A DNA stretch of 64,000 nucleotides, taken from G963668345 sp965206025. Lineage in GTDB: Bacteria; Acidobacteriota; Terriglobia; Bryobacterales; UBA6623. The notes beneath the pieces are model-generated. The model was not told the DNA's origin. It worked only from the letters and a program-made list of their open reading frames with translations, and did not search any database. Location of the stretch: NCBI GenBank assembly GCA_965206025.1, contig CBDBIU010000005.1:2294001-2358000 (forward strand), written 5' to 3'. Positions 17,064 to 26,174 of this stretch are shown here, piece after piece. Each line of letters begins with the position of its first letter. Position 1 is the first letter of the stretch. Position numbers and translations under genes: made by a program.

Positions 17064-17978
17064 ATGGCCGGCGCCAGGATTAAGATCGTTGGGGTCCCTC
17101 TGGATCTGGGACAGCGGCGGCGCGGTGTCGATATGGGTCCCTCGGCGTTGCGGGCCGCCTCGCTGCAGCGGCAGCTTGAAAACCTGGGGCATGAGGTTGA
17201 GGACGCCGGCAATTTGCCTGTTGTGATTCCTGAAACGCAGCAGGTCGGCGATGATCGTGTTCGCTACATCGCCGAGATTGCCGATGTCTGTCGAGCCGTC
17301 TCCGAACGAATCCATCGATTCGTCGGGGAGGGTGATTTCCCCTTGCTCGTGGGCGGCGACCATTCGATGGCCGTGGGGACGGCCGTGGGAATGACCCGCG
17401 CCTATCGGGCCCAAGGCCAAAAGATCGGTTTGATCTGGATCGACGCTCACGCCGATATGAATACGCCCGAAACGACCGCGACCGGAAACGTCCACGGAAT
17501 GGGGCTGGCTTGCATACTTGGCCACGGCCCGGCCCCGCTCGCGAGTCTTGGTGGCCCGGGCCCGATCCTCGAACCGAAAAACGTCGCTCTCATCGGCGCC
17601 AGAAACATTGACTCCCGGGAGAAGGAAAACGTCCGCCGTGCGGGTATTCACGTCTTTACGATGCGCGAGATCGACGAACACGGCGTGCGTCGAGTGATCG
17701 ATCGCGCGATCGATGCTGTTTCCGACGGCACGTCCGGTTTTCATGTCAGCCTCGATATGGACTTTCTCGATCCAAGCGAAGCGCCCGGTGTCGGGACTCC
17801 TTGTCCGGGCGGCGCGACCTATCGCGAGGCGCACTTGGCCATGGAGCTGATCGCTGACTCGGGCCTCATGCGGTCGTTTGAAATTGTGGAAGTGAACCCG
17901 ATCTTGGATACGGCCAATCGCACGGGCCGTCTGGCCGTCGAATTGGCGATGTCGGCCTTCGGGAAGCGCATCCTTTGA
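17064..17978 (+). CDS. rocF: Arginase
   Basis: Hydrolyses L-arginine to ornithine and urea, in the cytoplasm. The 304-residue length is normal. Mn-binding residues appear in GGDHSMAVG (H100), WIDAHADMNTPETTATGN (D127, H129, D131) and SLDMDFLDPSEAPGVG, and the N-terminus GVPLDLGQRRRGVDMGPSALR is diagnostic for arginase over agmatinase. The ATG at 17064 follows GAGAAAGAG. No urease or ornithine aminotransferase gene is adjacent; the gene is flanked upstream by the ISL3 insertion, which leaves about 180 bases for its promoter. Confidence 0.95.
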   Translation: MAGARIKIVGVPLDLGQRRRGVDMGPSALRAASLQRQLENLGHEVEDAGNLPVVIPETQQVGDDRVRYIAEIADVCRAVSERIHRFVGEGDFPLLVGGDHSMAVGTAVGMTRAYRAQGQKIGLIWIDAHADMNTPETTATGNVHGMGLACILGHGPAPLASLGGPGPILEPKNVALIGARNIDSREKENVRRAGIHVFTMREIDEHGVRRVIDRAIDAVSDGTSGFHVSLDMDFLDPSEAPGVGTPCPGGATYREAHLAMELIADSGLMRSFEIVEVNPILDTANRTGRLAVELAMSAFGKRIL

Positions 17979-18600
17979 GGATCCGAGAGCTGCAAGGCTT
18001 CGGGTGGCCAGTCGTAAACCGGAGGCGCGCCAGGTGGCTCTGTGTAAGCGTGGGATTCCGCTCTCCATCGCGCTCTACGTTAGCTTCTTACGCGTCAGCC
18101 GGAGCCTGACAATTTTCGTTTTGACAAGACCTCCTATCGGCCACATAGTAAAGGTAGAGAAGTCAACATGAGCCTTGCTGGTCGCGCAGGGAGCGCGATC
18201 TACGGCTCGGGAAGGAGGTCGCTATCGAACCACCCGTCAGTTACAGGCGGCCCCCTGGCGAACCACGGCGTTGCGGCTGAGCTTGATTTGGAGACATCGT
18301 AGGGCCTTTGGCCGTAACCCGTCGATAGGAACGAACCAGGGCCATGTGTTGTTACACAGCCACGGACTGAAAGTCAACGAGATTATCGATTTCAGGGTTA
18401 GTCAGTGGGCCGCCACCGTTTTCTACAGGTTTCCTCTTTTACTCCGGCCCCTCTCGTAGGTCCTACCCGACCCGGCATCCGAAGCCCGACAGGGTTGGCG
18501 AACTAACGCCGATCCCATGGTCTGTTGGACGGGCATACGGGGGCTGAAGTACACTAAACATACGCCTGCCCGGTCACTGCAAACGGCCGGGTTCCCACCG
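17979..18600. other. Intergenic region, no recognised feature
   Basis: This 622-base gap contains only short, unconvincing frames; a 94-codon frame at 18175-18459 lacks any family pattern. No tRNA fold, strong hairpin with T-run, or repeat shared with the rest of the window was seen. It presumably holds the promoter of the TPR gene at 18601. Confidence 0.4.
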
Positions 18601-20109
18601 ATGAGGCTTTACCCCACAGTCCTCTTTCTGCTTATAGTTTTCATCGCCGGCGCTCTCTGGCCCCCGGCCTACGCGCAGGGAGACCAGCTTGCTTCCGATA
18701 TTCGCCTCTTCACCGTGCTGGCCGCGCTGAATGTGGCAGGTTACGACGACGGCTTCGGTTCACCCTCTGACAGCCCGGTCCGGCGGGCCCTGCGGGAAGA
18801 GCTGGAAGACTTTCAGAGTTCCAGTTCGCAGCGTCTAAGGAACCTTTACTCGCAGTTCAAACTGGACGATGCCGGCGAGAACCTTTCGCAGTTCGTCTCC
18901 TTCGCACTGGCAACTCAAGGCCCGCCGGATTTTGAAATCCGAGCGGAATTGCCGACCGATCTGCCGCCGGATGTGCGCCGGCTTCGCTCCGCCGCGCCCC
19001 TGATGGCGGAATTTTACCGGGAAGCGCGGATCGAAGCTCTCTGGAGCAAATACCAGGCGGCCTTCGATCGAGAGATCGAGCGCTACCAGGAACCGCTGAT
19101 CGAGGCATTGTTTGAAGCCGCCGGTTATCTGCGTGTCTCGCCGACAAGCCGGCAAGTACAAAGCTTCCAGGTTTTTTTTGATCTGCTCGGAGCGCCCAAC
19201 AACATCAACACCCGCGGGTATGGCGGCAGGGTGTATGTCGTCGTCCACCCGTCGAAGGAACCGCGCATCGACGAGATCCGCCACGCTTTCCTGCTTCACT
19301 TGTTGGATCCGCTATCGATCCGTTACGCCAAGGAGATCGGCGAGAAGGAAATCCTGTCTCGGTTCGCGTTGTTCGCTCCCGCGTTGGGCGAAATCTACAA
19401 GAGCGACTTCCAGTTGCTGGTGACGAAATGTCTGGTCAAGGCTGTCGAGGCCCGGCTGGCGCGAGTCTCGCGGGCCGAACGCCAAGACCGTGTCCAGCGT
19501 GATTTGCGCGAGGGCCTGATCTTGACGCCTTACTTTTACAAAGGCTTGGCGAAATTTGAAAAGCAAGGCCAGGCCATGAGGTACTACTATCCGGAGTTGA
19601 TCGAAGGGATCGACTTGAAGCGGGAGGCTGCCCGGCTGCAAGAAGTCAAGTTCGCCGAAGCCCCGGCTCGGTCGCGCTCTCGGGCGATCCGGCCCAAGGT
19701 CTCGGAAACGGATATCCTCCTGCGGGACGCCGAGCTGTCGCTACAGGCGGAGCGGCCTGAGGAAGCGCGAAAGAAGCTGGTTCGCGTTCTTGACCTCTCG
19801 GGCGGCAAGAATGCCCAAGCCAGCTATGCTCTTGGACGGGCCGCGCTGTTGGAGGGCGACCCGGATCTAGCCCGCAGCCACCTTCAGGAAGCGCTCGAAT
19901 CCGATCCCGACACCTACGTTCGAGCGATGTCTCACCTCTATATCGGGCGCATTGAGGATGTACTCGGGAACCGGGAACAGGCCGTCGAACACTACGAGCT
20001 TGCGCTGGCGGCCGGAGATCCGTCCGAGCGCATCCGTCAACTCGCCGAGCAGGGGCTCGAGCAACGGTTCGGCCGGCCTCGCGAGGAAGACGAACAGGAG
20101 TACGAGTAG
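18601..20109 (+). CDS. Exported TPR-repeat protein
   Basis: A 502-residue protein with a clear signal peptide (MRLYPTVLFLLIVFIAGALW...AYAQG). The region to about residue 370 is mostly helical, with no recognised enzyme motif. The C-terminal 120 residues form TPR-like repeats: LLRDAELSLQAERPEEARKK, ASYALGRAALLEGDPDLARS and AMSHLYIGRIEDVLGNREQA. It ends in an acidic tail (EEDEQEYE). The ATG at 18601 is chosen over an in-frame start at 18517, which would bury the signal peptide. A second exported TPR gene lies 370 bases downstream. Probable role: protein-protein scaffold in the periplasm; partner unknown. Confidence 0.8.
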   Translation: MRLYPTVLFLLIVFIAGALWPPAYAQGDQLASDIRLFTVLAALNVAGYDDGFGSPSDSPVRRALREELEDFQSSSSQRLRNLYSQFKLDDAGENLSQFVSFALATQGPPDFEIRAELPTDLPPDVRRLRSAAPLMAEFYREARIEALWSKYQAAFDREIERYQEPLIEALFEAAGYLRVSPTSRQVQSFQVFFDLLGAPNNINTRGYGGRVYVVVHPSKEPRIDEIRHAFLLHLLDPLSIRYAKEIGEKEILSRFALFAPALGEIYKSDFQLLVTKCLVKAVEARLARVSRAERQDRVQRDLREGLILTPYFYKGLAKFEKQGQAMRYYYPELIEGIDLKREAARLQEVKFAEAPARSRSRAIRPKVSETDILLRDAELSLQAERPEEARKKLVRVLDLSGGKNAQASYALGRAALLEGDPDLARSHLQEALESDPDTYVRAMSHLYIGRIEDVLGNREQAVEHYELALAAGDPSERIRQLAEQGLEQRFGRPREEDEQEYE

Positions 20110-20154
20110 CAGTGACGCGGTATGTTCGCCGTCGACGCCTTGCCGAATGCATAG

Positions 20155-20390
20155 GACGCGGCAGAAATTAAGTTCGATGAAAAATGGGGGCTGTCAACGA
20201 TTTTCGCTTTTTCAGGTGCTTCATTTTCAGTATGTTCAGACGACGAAAATCGGGGGCTGTCACAAGCGGCGTCCCGGAAGGCGCTTGGAATCAGCGACAT
20301 TTTCAGCCGCGGCTGACTGTCCCCAGCATTTTTTCACAGCTTCCTGTACCCATTTTTCGAGGCCCAAACTTTTGCCACGGGCTGCTAGGA
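20155..20390. repeat. Family B inverted-repeat element (B1)
   Basis: Left end GGCAGAAATTAAGTTCG then GAAAAATGGGGGCTG; right end, reversed, AGCAGCCCGTGGCAAAAGT then CGAAAAATGGG. These ends match elements at 43021-43171, 46544-46709 and 52604-52690. The interior carries further GAAAATCGGGGGCTGTC-type motifs in both orientations. It fills most of the 20110-20478 gap; no gene is present there. Confidence 0.6.
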
Positions 20391-20478
20391 AGTGGCATGC
20401 TGCAAGAGAGATTCGGCGCGGGGACACAATAAACCAGCCTGAGGGCTTCGGCCTTTCGGTCCTGATCGGAGAATGTAG

Positions 20479-21294
20479 ATGAGCAGAATGATTCTTGTCG
20501 GAGTAGTCGCCTCGTTGGTCGCCGGCCAGGTGCTTGCTCAGGAAGAGCAGCAGCAAGGTCCGCGACCGAAGTCCATGGCGGAAAGCGAGGCGCTGATAGC
20601 GGTCCAGAGCGCGACCGATCCCGACACTCGCATCAAAGCGGCCGAGAAGGTCCTGATGAAGTTCAAGAAAACGGAGTTCAAAGAGTGGCTGCTCTACATG
20701 ATGGTGGTGTCTGCCGGGGAGAAGAAGGATTACGTCGAGATGGAGATTTACGCGGACAGGCTGCTTGAAGAGAATCCTGAACACGGTTTGGTGCTTGTTG
20801 ACCTAGGCTACTTGATTGCGGGGCAAGCAAACCGAGATGACCTCGACAAGTCCGAGAGACTCGCCAAGGCGGAAGGTTTTGCCAAAAAGGCTTTGAGGAT
20901 CGTCCCGACCATGCCGAAGCCAAACCCCGAAGTCACCGATGAGCTTTGGCTGTCGGAGAGAAAAATTATGATGGCGCAGATTCACGAAACTCTGGGCATC
21001 GTGGCCTTCATGCGCGACGATGACGCCGGCGCGGAGGAATCGTTTCGAAAGTCCATCGCCACGGCCCCCCGACCGCGCGGAACAGCGTACGTTCGCCTCG
21101 GGCACGCTCTGTTGGAGCAGGGAAAATATGCTGAGGCGGAGGAAGCCTCCGAAAAGGCCATGCAGGCCGGTGACATTCCGACCAGCGTGACCCGCAGGCT
21201 GAGGGGTGACATCGCAAAGGCTAAGCAGGCGGGCCGGAAAGCTCGACCCGGGACCGACGGCCTTGAGCCGCAAGTCGAGACCGTCACGCAGTAG
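20479..21294 (+). CDS. Exported TPR-repeat protein
   Basis: A 271-residue protein with signal peptide MSRMILVGVVASLVAGQVLA. Helical TPR-like units are visible, for example IHETLGIVAFMRDDDAGAEES and AYVRLGHALLEQGKYAEAEEA, with a segment DYVEMEIYADRLLEENPEHGLVL earlier. The C-terminus is basic then acidic and unstructured. No catalytic residues are seen. It follows the larger TPR protein but is separated by a repeat element, so common transcription is uncertain. Function unknown; a periplasmic scaffold is the cautious reading. Confidence 0.8.
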   Translation: MSRMILVGVVASLVAGQVLAQEEQQQGPRPKSMAESEALIAVQSATDPDTRIKAAEKVLMKFKKTEFKEWLLYMMVVSAGEKKDYVEMEIYADRLLEENPEHGLVLVDLGYLIAGQANRDDLDKSERLAKAEGFAKKALRIVPTMPKPNPEVTDELWLSERKIMMAQIHETLGIVAFMRDDDAGAEESFRKSIATAPRPRGTAYVRLGHALLEQGKYAEAEEASEKAMQAGDIPTSVTRRLRGDIAKAKQAGRKARPGTDGLEPQVETVTQ

Positions 21295-21599
21295 GGGCCC
21301 TGGGGGTTTTGCCTCTCTACGCCCCGCCTAGTGCTTACTGACAAAAATTCGCGTATTTAAAAAGGCCTTTCCCGAAGGATTGCAGGGATCTCTGTCCAAC
21401 CCGGAAGTGGTTTGTTCCTAGAGCGTTCCGAGCCACGACGGTGAGGGAGTGGTCCAGTAATTGCCGCCGATAAACGATCGCGAACTTATGGGACCAAGCG
21501 CTAGCGGCATCGCACGGGCATCGCTCTCGCGGCCGGCGCACCTCGTCGGGGAAGCACGCTAGGCTGAGATAAGCAGGCGGGGGGGTTCACCGCTCCGAG
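21295..21599. other. Intergenic region before rnc
   Basis: About 305 bases with no recognised gene or repeat. It should contain the promoter of rnc. Minus-strand frames here are shadows with no family pattern. Confidence 0.4.
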
Positions 21600-22316
21600 A
21601 TGGCTGCTGAACTTGCCCGACTCGAAGACGCCGTCGAGTACCGCTTTCGCAAGCGGGATCTGCTGGAGCAGGCGGTCACGCACAGCTCCTACAGCCAGGC
21701 CCCGGGCCTCTCCGAGGACAACGAGCGGTTGGAGTTCCTCGGGGATTCCATCCTCGGATTCATTGTCAGCGAGCACTTGATTGCTCAATTCCCCACTCGG
21801 CCCGAAGGCGAGCTTACGAAGCTGCGGGCGAGTCTGGTGAGCGCGGCCAATCTGGTGAAAGTGGCCGAGAGTCTTGATCTAGGAACCTACCTGCGGCTGG
21901 GACGCGGCGAGGAGGTCAGCGGCGGCCGGCAAAAAAAGACGCTGCTCGTCAACGCCTTTGAAGCGCTCGTCGCAGCCGTCTACCTGGACAGAGGCGTTGA
22001 AGCAGCCCGTCAAGTGGTCACCAAGACCGTTCTCACCGACCCTGCCCTCCTGGGTGCGGTTGAGAATCTCCCTCTCGATAACAACAAATCAGCTCTGCAA
22101 GAGCTTCTGCAAGCAACCAAGCTCCCGATCCCCGTCTACGAACTCGTCGCCGAGGTGGGCCCTCCGCACTCCAGGACGTTCACGATCGAACTTCAGGTGG
22201 GATCCCTTTTCTCCGCGCGGGGTGAAGGCGCCTCCAAGAAATCCGCCGAGCAGCAAGTTGCTGGGCTGGCGTTGGAATTTTTCCGCGGCGGAGAGCGCCC
22301 CAAGATCACCAGTTGA
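21600..22316 (+). CDS. rnc: Ribonuclease III
   Basis: Cleaves double-stranded RNA in rRNA and mRNA processing. At 238 residues the length is standard. The signature NERLEFLGDSILGFIVSEHL (41-60) contains the catalytic Glu/Asp residues, and FEALVAAVYLDRG carries the second acidic pair. The C-terminal double-stranded-RNA-binding domain runs from NNKSALQELLQATKLPIPVY to GASKKSAEQQVAGLALEFF. The usual partners era, lepB and acpP/fabF are absent from its flanks, so it is transcribed on its own here. Confidence 0.96.
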   Translation: MAAELARLEDAVEYRFRKRDLLEQAVTHSSYSQAPGLSEDNERLEFLGDSILGFIVSEHLIAQFPTRPEGELTKLRASLVSAANLVKVAESLDLGTYLRLGRGEEVSGGRQKKTLLVNAFEALVAAVYLDRGVEAARQVVTKTVLTDPALLGAVENLPLDNNKSALQELLQATKLPIPVYELVAEVGPPHSRTFTIELQVGSLFSARGEGASKKSAEQQVAGLALEFFRGGERPKITS

Positions 22317-22435
22317 GGAGTCTTCGAGGGATTCCAGGCTTCATCGGGGTAAGTACTCCATTCATGGATGCACTCACGTTTCGGGCGGGTGCGGGCGGCA
22401 GCCCCGACAGATCTGTTGGGCGCCTGGAAGTGTAG

Positions 22436-22455
22436 GGGCACGGCATGCCGTGCCC
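22436..22455. repeat. Family C 20-bp palindrome (copy 1)
   Basis: GGGCACGGCATGCCGTGCCC, perfectly self-complementary and preceded by GTAG. A near-identical copy is at 26028-26047. Both sit in short gaps beside the sulfate-assimilation operon, one on each side. Resembles widespread REP-type intergenic palindromes. Confidence 0.75.
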
Positions 22456-22494
22456 AAAGTTCCCGATCGTCCACCTGGCTACTAATCAACGATC

Positions 22495-23352
22495 CTATAC
22501 CGAACGGCGTATCGGGTCGTGGACTCTTCGGCTGCGGGTGCGCAACGCTTCCAGCAGCGAAGAAGGCAAGTTCAAAGCCCCTAGTTGGGCTCGCCCTTTT
22601 TCGGTTCCGTGAAAGTCACTGCCGCCGGTGATTCCCAGTCCTAAGTTCTCGGCCGCGGAACGGAACTGTGCCATTTCGTCCGCCGTGTGGTCGACGTGGT
22701 AGACCTCGACGGCGTCGAGACCCTTGGCTCCTAGCTCTTCGAAGAAATCTCGCGCCGAGCCCTCAGCTTCGCGGATCGCACGACCCGGATGCGCCCAAGA
22801 CGAGATGCCCCCGGCCTCGCGGATCCAGCGCAAAACGTTCTCCAGCGAGGGGTCGCGGCGCTCGACGTATCCCGGGGCGCTCTCGTCCAAGTAGACCTTG
22901 AAAGCCTCGCGGATGCTCGACACGTAGCCCCGGTTGACGAGCAGTTGCGCGAAATGCGGCCGTCCGGTCTGCGAGCGGCCCAATTTTTCGGCGTCCTCCA
23001 GGCGAATGCTCAGACCCAACTGCCGCAGCCGCTCGGTGAGACGGCCGTTGCGTTCCCGGCGCGCTTCTTGTAGGCAAGCAAGATGGCCGCGGAACGCCTC
23101 GCCGGGCGGTTGTTCGAGAAAGTAGCCGAGAACGTGGATCGAGCGGTCCCGATACTTCGTGCTCAGCTCGATGCCGCAGACCAGCTCAACGCCTGCTCGC
23201 TGGGCGTACGGCTGCGCCAAATCATAGCCTTCCAGGCTGTCATGGTCGGTGATCGCGACCGCCTTGAGGCCTAGGCGTTCGGCGAGATCGATGAGCTGGT
23301 TTGGACTGAGTGTCCCATCCGATCGATCAGTGTGGGTGTGGAGATCGACCAT
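22495..23352 (-). CDS. PHP-domain phosphoesterase, possible 3',5'-nucleoside bisphosphate phosphatase
   Basis: A 285-residue PHP-family metal-dependent phosphatase (YciV/COG0613 type). Metal ligands are in VDLHTHTDRSDGTLSP, ITDHDSLEG, CGIELST, WAHPGR and GGSDFHG. Characterised members remove the 3' phosphate from 3'-phosphoadenosine 5'-phosphate or act as RNase AM. Its start overlaps the cysC stop by 26 bases, making it the last gene of the sat-cysH-cysC operon; recycling of PAP made from PAPS is therefore a reasonable inferred role. A generic 5'-to-3' oligonucleotide exonuclease role is the alternative. Confidence 0.9.
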   Translation of the reverse strand: MVDLHTHTDRSDGTLSPNQLIDLAERLGLKAVAITDHDSLEGYDLAQPYAQRAGVELVCGIELSTKYRDRSIHVLGYFLEQPPGEAFRGHLACLQEARRERNGRLTERLRQLGLSIRLEDAEKLGRSQTGRPHFAQLLVNRGYVSSIREAFKVYLDESAPGYVERRDPSLENVLRWIREAGGISSWAHPGRAIREAEGSARDFFEELGAKGLDAVEVYHVDHTADEMAQFRSAAENLGLGITGGSDFHGTEKGRAQLGALNLPSSLLEALRTRSRRVHDPIRRSV

Positions 23353-23884
23353 CGGTCGTTATGAGATCTAACTCGACTAGTTTAGCCCAAACCTTCTCGG
23401 CGCTTTCTTCGGGCTTCTCTTTGCTCGAGTCGATCACGACCTCGGGACGCGAAGGCGGTTCGTAGGGATCCGATACTCCGGTGAACTGCGGAATCTCCCC
23501 GGACAGAGCTTTCTTGTACAACCCTTTCACGTCACGCTCGATCAATACCTCGAGTGGACATTCCGCGTAGACCTCGACGAAGTTTTCGATCTGCGCGCGC
23601 ACGCCGTCGCGTATGTCGCGGTAAGGCGAGATGGCCGCTGCGATCGCGATTACTCCGTTGCGCGACAGCATAGCGCAAACGAAGCCGATGCGCTTGATAT
23701 TGGTGTCGCGGTCTTCTTTGCTGAACCCCAGGCCCTTCGATAGGTTCGTGCGCACTACGTCGCCGTCAAGAACCTCTATCTTGGCGCCCAACTCGCGCAG
23801 CCGCTTCTCCAAAATATCCGAGACGGTTGATTTCCCGGACCCCGACAGTCCCGTGAACCAGATGGTAAATCCTTTGTGTGTCAT
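23327..23884 (-). CDS. cysC: Adenylylsulfate kinase
   Basis: Phosphorylates APS at the 3' position to give PAPS. The protein has 185 residues; Walker A is GLSGSGKST near 12-20, with DGDVVRTNLSKGLGFSKEDRDTNIKRIGFV and IAAAISPYRDIRD typical of APS kinases, and GVSDPYEPPSRPEVVIDS near the C-terminus. The ATG at 23884 is used because residues encoded upstream of it do not resemble the family. It sits 120 bases after cysH and overlaps the PHP phosphatase gene, so the four genes form one operon. PAPS could serve cysH or sulfotransferases. Confidence 0.95.
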   Translation of the reverse strand: MTHKGFTIWFTGLSGSGKSTVSDILEKRLRELGAKIEVLDGDVVRTNLSKGLGFSKEDRDTNIKRIGFVCAMLSRNGVIAIAAAISPYRDIRDGVRAQIENFVEVYAECPLEVLIERDVKGLYKKALSGEIPQFTGVSDPYEPPSRPEVVIDSSKEKPEESAEKVWAKLVELDLITTDGRSPHPH

Positions 23885-24004
23885 CAGCTCATCACAGCAG
23901 CCCGGCAAAACACCGATACTGGGGGCGCAAGGTCCGTGGCCGATCCCCCAGACCCCTACCTTCCTTTCTTCGGCCCAGCTTCGGTCCTGCCCTTGCCCGA
24001 ACAA

Positions 24005-24778
24005 CTACTTGGCGCCGGCCAGGACCTCGTCGAGCAGGACGTCCACTTCGCGCTGCACTTGCCCGCTCGGTGAGACGTGAATGCCGCACTCCTTGTCGTC
24101 TTCGGTTTCCCACCACCAGCGGCCGGCGCGGTGATGCTCGTCCGACGCGGTCGCGCGCGTGCATGGCGCGCAGCCGATCGTCGGATAGCCCCGCCAATAA
24201 AGTTCATGATAGGGCACGTCGTTTTCGCGGATGTACTCCCAGACCTGCTCCTGCGACCAATCAGCCAGCGGGCAAAGCTTATAGATCCCCCCGCTCTCGG
24301 CATCAACTTCGACCTTGCGGATGCCCTGGCGGGTTTCGGCTTGGGCGCGCCGTAGGCCGACCATCCAGGCGTCGAGCTCGGCCAGCTTTCGCTCGAGCGG
24401 CCGCACCTTGCGAATCTCGCAACACAGCTTGCGTTTTTCTACGGAGTCATAGAACAAATTCGGCCCATAGCGCGAAACCATCGCCGATACTTCCGCCGAG
24501 TCCGGAAACACCGCCTCGATGGAGATGCCGTACCGGCGCCGAACTTCCTGCATCAACTCGTAGGTCTGTTTCGGCATCCGTCCCGTATCCAGAGTGAAAA
24601 CCCGGACCTTGCCTCGGGAGAGGCGAGCCGCCATGTCGAGCAACGCCATACCCGAGGCCTGAAAGCTCGTCGAGATCGCGATTCGGTCGCCGAAGCGCTC
24701 AAGACCCCACTCCACCATCTCCTCGGCGGCGGCGCTCTCCGCCGGTTGGGTCTCGACCGTGTCCAAAAGCTTCTTCAT
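24005..24778 (-). CDS. cysH: APS/PAPS reductase, iron-sulfur type
   Basis: Reduces activated sulfate to sulfite using thioredoxin. The 257-residue protein has STSFQASGMALLDMA (PP-loop region), CC at 119-120, CAPC at 203-206, and the catalytic ECGIH at 230-234. The CC...CxxC set binds a 4Fe-4S cluster and marks the APS-reductase class, whereas classical PAPS reductases lack it. The ATG at 24778 overlaps the sat stop (ATGA), indicating translational coupling. Dual APS/PAPS use is possible since cysC lies in the same operon. Confidence 0.94.
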   Translation of the reverse strand: MKKLLDTVETQPAESAAAEEMVEWGLERFGDRIAISTSFQASGMALLDMAARLSRGKVRVFTLDTGRMPKQTYELMQEVRRRYGISIEAVFPDSAEVSAMVSRYGPNLFYDSVEKRKLCCEIRKVRPLERKLAELDAWMVGLRRAQAETRQGIRKVEVDAESGGIYKLCPLADWSQEQVWEYIRENDVPYHELYWRGYPTIGCAPCTRATASDEHHRAGRWWWETEDDKECGIHVSPSGQVQREVDVLLDEVLAGAK

Positions 24779-25890
24779 TTTCCGGCGGCCGCTTCGACGA
24801 GGATCTTGGCTACCTCGGAACGGGTGAACTCCGCGGGCGGCATCTCGCCTTCGGCCAACATTTTCCGTACGGCCGTCCCACTGAGAAATACCTGCTCTTC
24901 TTTGGAATGCGGGCACGTCTTGGGGGACGTCATCTGGCCGCAGGCCTTGCAGTAATGCACCATGTTAAAGAAGACTGGTTCGATGCCCAATTCGCCGGGC
25001 TCGAATTCGGAGAAGATGTGCTGGGCGTCAAAAGGCCCGTAGTAGTTCCCCACGCCGGCGTGGTCGCGTCCAACGATGAAATGAGTGACGCCGTAATTCT
25101 TTCGCACTTGAGCGTGGAAGACCGCTTCACGGGGTCCCGCGTATCGCATCCAGGCCGGAAAGCCGGCCAACAGCGTGTGCTCGGGCGAATAATAGTTGTC
25201 GATCAGAGATCGGTAGCAGGCCAAGCGTACCTCGACCGGCGTGTCGTCGGGTTTGGTTTCTCCCAGCAGCGGGTGAATCACCAAGCCGTCGGCTGTTTCC
25301 AGCGCGATCTTGGTGATGAATTCGTGAGCGCGATGGATCGGGTTTCGGGTTTGAAATCCCACCACTTTCTTCCAGCCCCGCTCGATCGTCTCCGCCTTGA
25401 CCTTGCGAGGTGAAAACGGAAGCCCACCGGGAAGATTGAACTCCCAATCGTCAAATGTTTGCACCGCCCCGGCAAGGCTGAAATCGCCCGACTTGAGCAG
25501 CCAATCGACTCCCGGGTGGGCGGCGTCCTCGGTGCGAAAAATGTGACGCGCGTAACTGCTCTTGTCGATCCTGAAGATCTCCTCGATGTGCAAGACGCCG
25601 GCGGGGACGCCCGTTTCGTCCTCGAGAACCAGTCGTTCGGCCTTGGAAAGAGACGCCGCCTGCTCTTCTTCCACCGGGAAGATGATCGGGATGCTCCAGG
25701 GTTCGCCCGAACTCAGGTGCATCGTCTCCGTCACGCTCCGGACCTCGCCGCTCCCCAGGAAGCCGCGCACCGGTACATACCCTTGCTCAGCAAGTAGATA
25801 GAGGTCGCTGAGCTGCTTGAAGCTGGCCTTGAAGGCCGGCGGGTTCTCCTCGAGCAGAGACGCTTTTTCAACAGCGGACAACGTTGTCAA
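24775..25890 (-). CDS. sat: Sulfate adenylyltransferase (ATP sulfurylase)
   Basis: Activates sulfate with ATP to APS, the first step of assimilation. The homo-oligomeric Sat/met3 type is shown by VGFQTRNPIHRAHE, IVGRDHAGVGNYYGPFDAQ and FLSGTAVRKMLAEGE. A zinc-site-like CKACGQMTSPKTCPH is present near the C-terminus. I place the start at TTG 25890, which has GGGAGG eight bases upstream; an ATG at 25983 in the same frame would add 31 residues without family resemblance. First gene of the operon sat-cysH-cysC-PHP. No CysDN heterodimer genes are present. Confidence 0.93.
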   Translation of the reverse strand: MTTLSAVEKASLLEENPPAFKASFKQLSDLYLLAEQGYVPVRGFLGSGEVRSVTETMHLSSGEPWSIPIIFPVEEEQAASLSKAERLVLEDETGVPAGVLHIEEIFRIDKSSYARHIFRTEDAAHPGVDWLLKSGDFSLAGAVQTFDDWEFNLPGGLPFSPRKVKAETIERGWKKVVGFQTRNPIHRAHEFITKIALETADGLVIHPLLGETKPDDTPVEVRLACYRSLIDNYYSPEHTLLAGFPAWMRYAGPREAVFHAQVRKNYGVTHFIVGRDHAGVGNYYGPFDAQHIFSEFEPGELGIEPVFFNMVHYCKACGQMTSPKTCPHSKEEQVFLSGTAVRKMLAEGEMPPAEFTRSEVAKILVEAAAGK

Positions 25891-26027
25891 AGGGCCAATC
25901 CTCCCAATTCCTATCGATTTAGTAGAGATTCTCAGGTTAGCAGACGGTACCCGACCGCGCAACCGAGGCCTGCGAAACAGCATGCCTCTCGCAAATTATG
26001 GTGACATCCTCCGTGTTCAGATTGTAG

Positions 26028-26047
26028 GGGCGCGGCATGCCGTGCCC
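26028..26047. repeat. Family C 20-bp palindrome (copy 2)
   Basis: GGGCGCGGCATGCCGTGCCC, differing from copy 1 at one base, again preceded by GTAG. It lies upstream of sat in the 285-base gap between serA and sat, so the operon is bracketed by the two copies. Confidence 0.75.
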
Positions 26048-26174
26048 GTGCTCCAAGTCACAATGTTTTGCGAGTCTCGATAAACTTAAGTATTACAGTC
26101 ACTTAAGGAGAATTCGGCGGCGCGGAGCCGCCGCATCGTCTCTGACGATTTGCGACCGAAAAACGACGCCTCCC

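Noticed and set aside
18175..18459. 94-codon frame before the TPR gene
   Set aside because: No ribosome site, no family resemblance and no conserved motif.
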